From Thermoplasmata archaeon (GTDB taxonomy: Archaea > Thermoplasmatota > Thermoplasmata > Thermoplasmatales > Thermoplasmataceae): a DNA stretch of 9,800 nucleotides. The notes beneath the pieces are model-generated. The model ran no database searches. It saw only the letters and a program-made list of their open reading frames with translations, and was not told where the DNA came from. The stretch covers positions 1 through 9,800 of the forward strand of contig JAKAUD010000012.1 in the NCBI GenBank assembly GCA_021827885.1. The letters are read 5' to 3'. Positions within the stretch are counted from its first letter, which is position 1. Each line of letters begins with the position of its first letter. Positions 9,006 to 9,800 of the stretch are shown here, one piece after another. A program made the position numbers and the translations under genes.

Positions 9006-9448
9006 GGATCATTATAAAGGTGTTCTTCAAATGATTTATCATAGGGCACTTCATTTGTGGAAGATGCATTATTGACAGTTGCACTCTTTATGCCACTTCG
9101 GCCTCTTTTTCCTGAATATTTATAATTTTTCACGATCAGCGAGGCGCTGTTTCCAATTGTGATCATTTGGTGCTCCGACCTGAAAAGCACCTTGGTCAAA
9201 ATGAATGAACATCCTAACATAGTGAAAGCTTGAAGGGCTATGGTGATATATAAAGGCAATGAAAACATCAGAGATAAGAATTCTGCAAAAAAAGATACCA
9301 CTGCCGAGAGTAAAAGAACCAGTTTTTTATGCAGCGAAAATTTTTTTTTCAAATTATGCAGAAGCGCAGAGGAATCGTTTTCCTTAATCTTCATCATTCC
9401 GGCTAATAACACTGAGTTTATAAAATTTAGGCAATATTCTTCACTCAT
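8993..9448 (-). CDS. Hypothetical two-helix membrane protein, downstream of an MFS transporter
   Basis: A 151-residue protein I cannot assign to a family. Residues 1-33 are polar to weakly hydrophobic, followed by a basic stretch KKKFSLHKK (34-42). Two hydrophobic segments come next, about 43-63 (VLLLSAVVSFFAEFLSLMF) and 65-87 (LYITIALQAFTMLGC and on), separated only by a proline turn. A basic, serine/asparagine-rich tail of about 60 residues follows (KNYKYSGKRGR near 107-117, acidic end EEHLYNDPNRK). Positive charge on both flanks suggests a hairpin with both ends in the cytoplasm. Its ATG overlaps the MFS stop as ATGA (9445-9448) and has no Shine-Dalgarno of its own, so translation is probably coupled. 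Partnership with the transporter is a guess from this coupling. A degraded C-terminal piece of a larger membrane protein is also possible. Confidence 0.7.
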   Translation of the reverse strand: MSEEYCLNFINSVLLAGMMKIKENDSSALLHNLKKKFSLHKKLVLLLSAVVSFFAEFLSLMFSLPLYITIALQAFTMLGCSFILTKVLFRSEHQMITIGNSASLIVKNYKYSGKRGRSGIKSATVNNASSTNEVPYDKSFEEHLYNDPNRK

Positions 9449-9800
9449 GTCTGAGGTTGAACACTTTCTTCCTTGACTACAGTGCTGAATCTCTTTGAGA
9501 ATAATCTGCTTATTGAAACGTACATTCCGCCAACAATAACCGATCCTAATGCAATATATATCCAGTAGGTTGCCGAAACGTTTTCAAGAACGAAGAGAAG
9601 ATACATTCCTATTATTGCACCCGCAAAACCTCCGATGCTGGTATAAAGGTTGTATACTCCAATATATGATCCTCTCATATTATCAGGCGCAATTGTCGTT
9701 ATGATACTCTGCGTGGTTGGCGATACAAGGTCCTCCCCAAACGTCGATATCGCCATGAAAGCCAGCAGGATTCCAAGGGTGGGAGTATATGTGAGAAACA
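9445..9800 (-). CDS. Major facilitator superfamily transporter, C-terminal part (cut by window edge)
   Basis: The frame is open from the right edge to the TGA at 9447-9445, giving 117 complete codons. The peptide starts FLTYTPTLGILLAFMAIS, continues DLVSPTTQSIITTIAPDNMR-GSYIGVYNL, and ends with two long hydrophobic helices (YTSIGGFAGAIIGMYLLFVL and YWIYIALGSVIVGGMYVSI) and a short charged tail. The pattern P-x(n)-A-P-x-x-x-R-G-x-x-x-G, then a glycine-rich helix, is typical of the last three helices (10-12) of 12-helix MFS drug/metabolite exporters. An internal Met at 9756 could be mistaken for a start, but the frame clearly continues upstream and has a membrane segment there. The substrate cannot be inferred. 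It is co-oriented and overlapping with the small membrane protein gene downstream. Confidence 0.85.
   Translation of the reverse strand, partial: FLTYTPTLGILLAFMAISTFGEDLVSPTTQSIITTIAPDNMRGSYIGVYNLYTSIGGFAGAIIGMYLLFVLENVSATYWIYIALGSVIVGGMYVSISRLFSKRFSTVVKEESVQPQT

Noticed and set aside
9240..9476. A 78-codon plus-strand frame opposite the convergent membrane protein and MFS genes
   Set aside because: The minus-strand frames have clear membrane segments and a 4-nt coupled junction; this frame shows no motif and no ribosome site.
9445..9756. The MFS frame as a complete 103-residue protein starting at 9756
   Set aside because: The frame stays open to the window edge with hydrophobic transporter sequence before that Met, so this is an internal Met of a longer gene.

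Overview
The window is archaeal chromosomal DNA. It is dominated by the operon for the large RNA polymerase subunits, read left to right: rpoH, rpoB, rpoA1 (A'), rpoA2 (A'') and a NusA-like KH protein. The largest subunit is split into A' and A'' (an archaeal trait). RpoB is a single unsplit polypeptide, which argues against most methanogens, halophiles and Archaeoglobus. Unsplit RpoB of about 1195 residues, near-exclusive AGA/AGG arginine codons, moderately AT-rich genes and very AT-rich spacers suggest Thermoplasmatales (Thermoplasma/Ferroplasma/Cuniculiplasma-like). The order is an inference; no database search was run.

Layout. Positions 1-139 (minus strand, cut by the left edge) encode the N-terminal helix-turn-helix of an IS607-family serine transposase, TnpA, with a TATA-like box and a 7-bp inverted repeat just upstream of its start. 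Positions 140-394 are AT-rich spacer holding the divergent promoters and a 15-base imperfect direct repeat. A complete tRNA-Lys(UUU) lies at 395-468. rpoH starts only 17 nt after the tRNA 3' end, so the polymerase operon appears to be transcribed through the tRNA. The five protein genes from 486 to 8969 are joined by 4-nt overlaps or gaps of 0-2 nt, each with a Shine-Dalgarno-like sequence in front. A 23-nt gap with T-tracts on both strands separates them from a convergent pair on the minus strand: a 151-residue two-helix membrane protein of unknown function (8993-9448), overlapping by 4 nt the end of an MFS transporter gene that runs off the right edge (9445-9800).

The genes in concert. RpoB and A' form the two halves of the catalytic cleft: A' supplies the Mg-binding NADFDGD loop and the bridge helix, A'' supplies the trigger loop, and RpoB supplies the two nucleotide-contacting lysines. 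RpoH forms part of the lower jaw around downstream DNA. The NusA-like protein is the usual archaeal operon companion. rpl30e, rps12 and rps7, which often flank these genes in other archaea, are missing here.

Most notable signals: (1) the tRNA-Lys/rpoH co-transcription arrangement; (2) a four-cysteine zinc-ribbon-like insertion in the middle of RpoB; (3) Gln in place of the near-invariant Glu of the RpoB active-site acidic pair; (4) Ile at a normally Thr position of the A' bridge helix; (5) an extra domain of about 120 residues at the N-terminus of A'', at the point where Pol II carries its foot domain; (6) loss of the GxxG motif in the first KH domain of the NusA-like protein. I found no CRISPR array, defence island or clearly new system; the novelty lies in lineage-specific changes to the polymerase.
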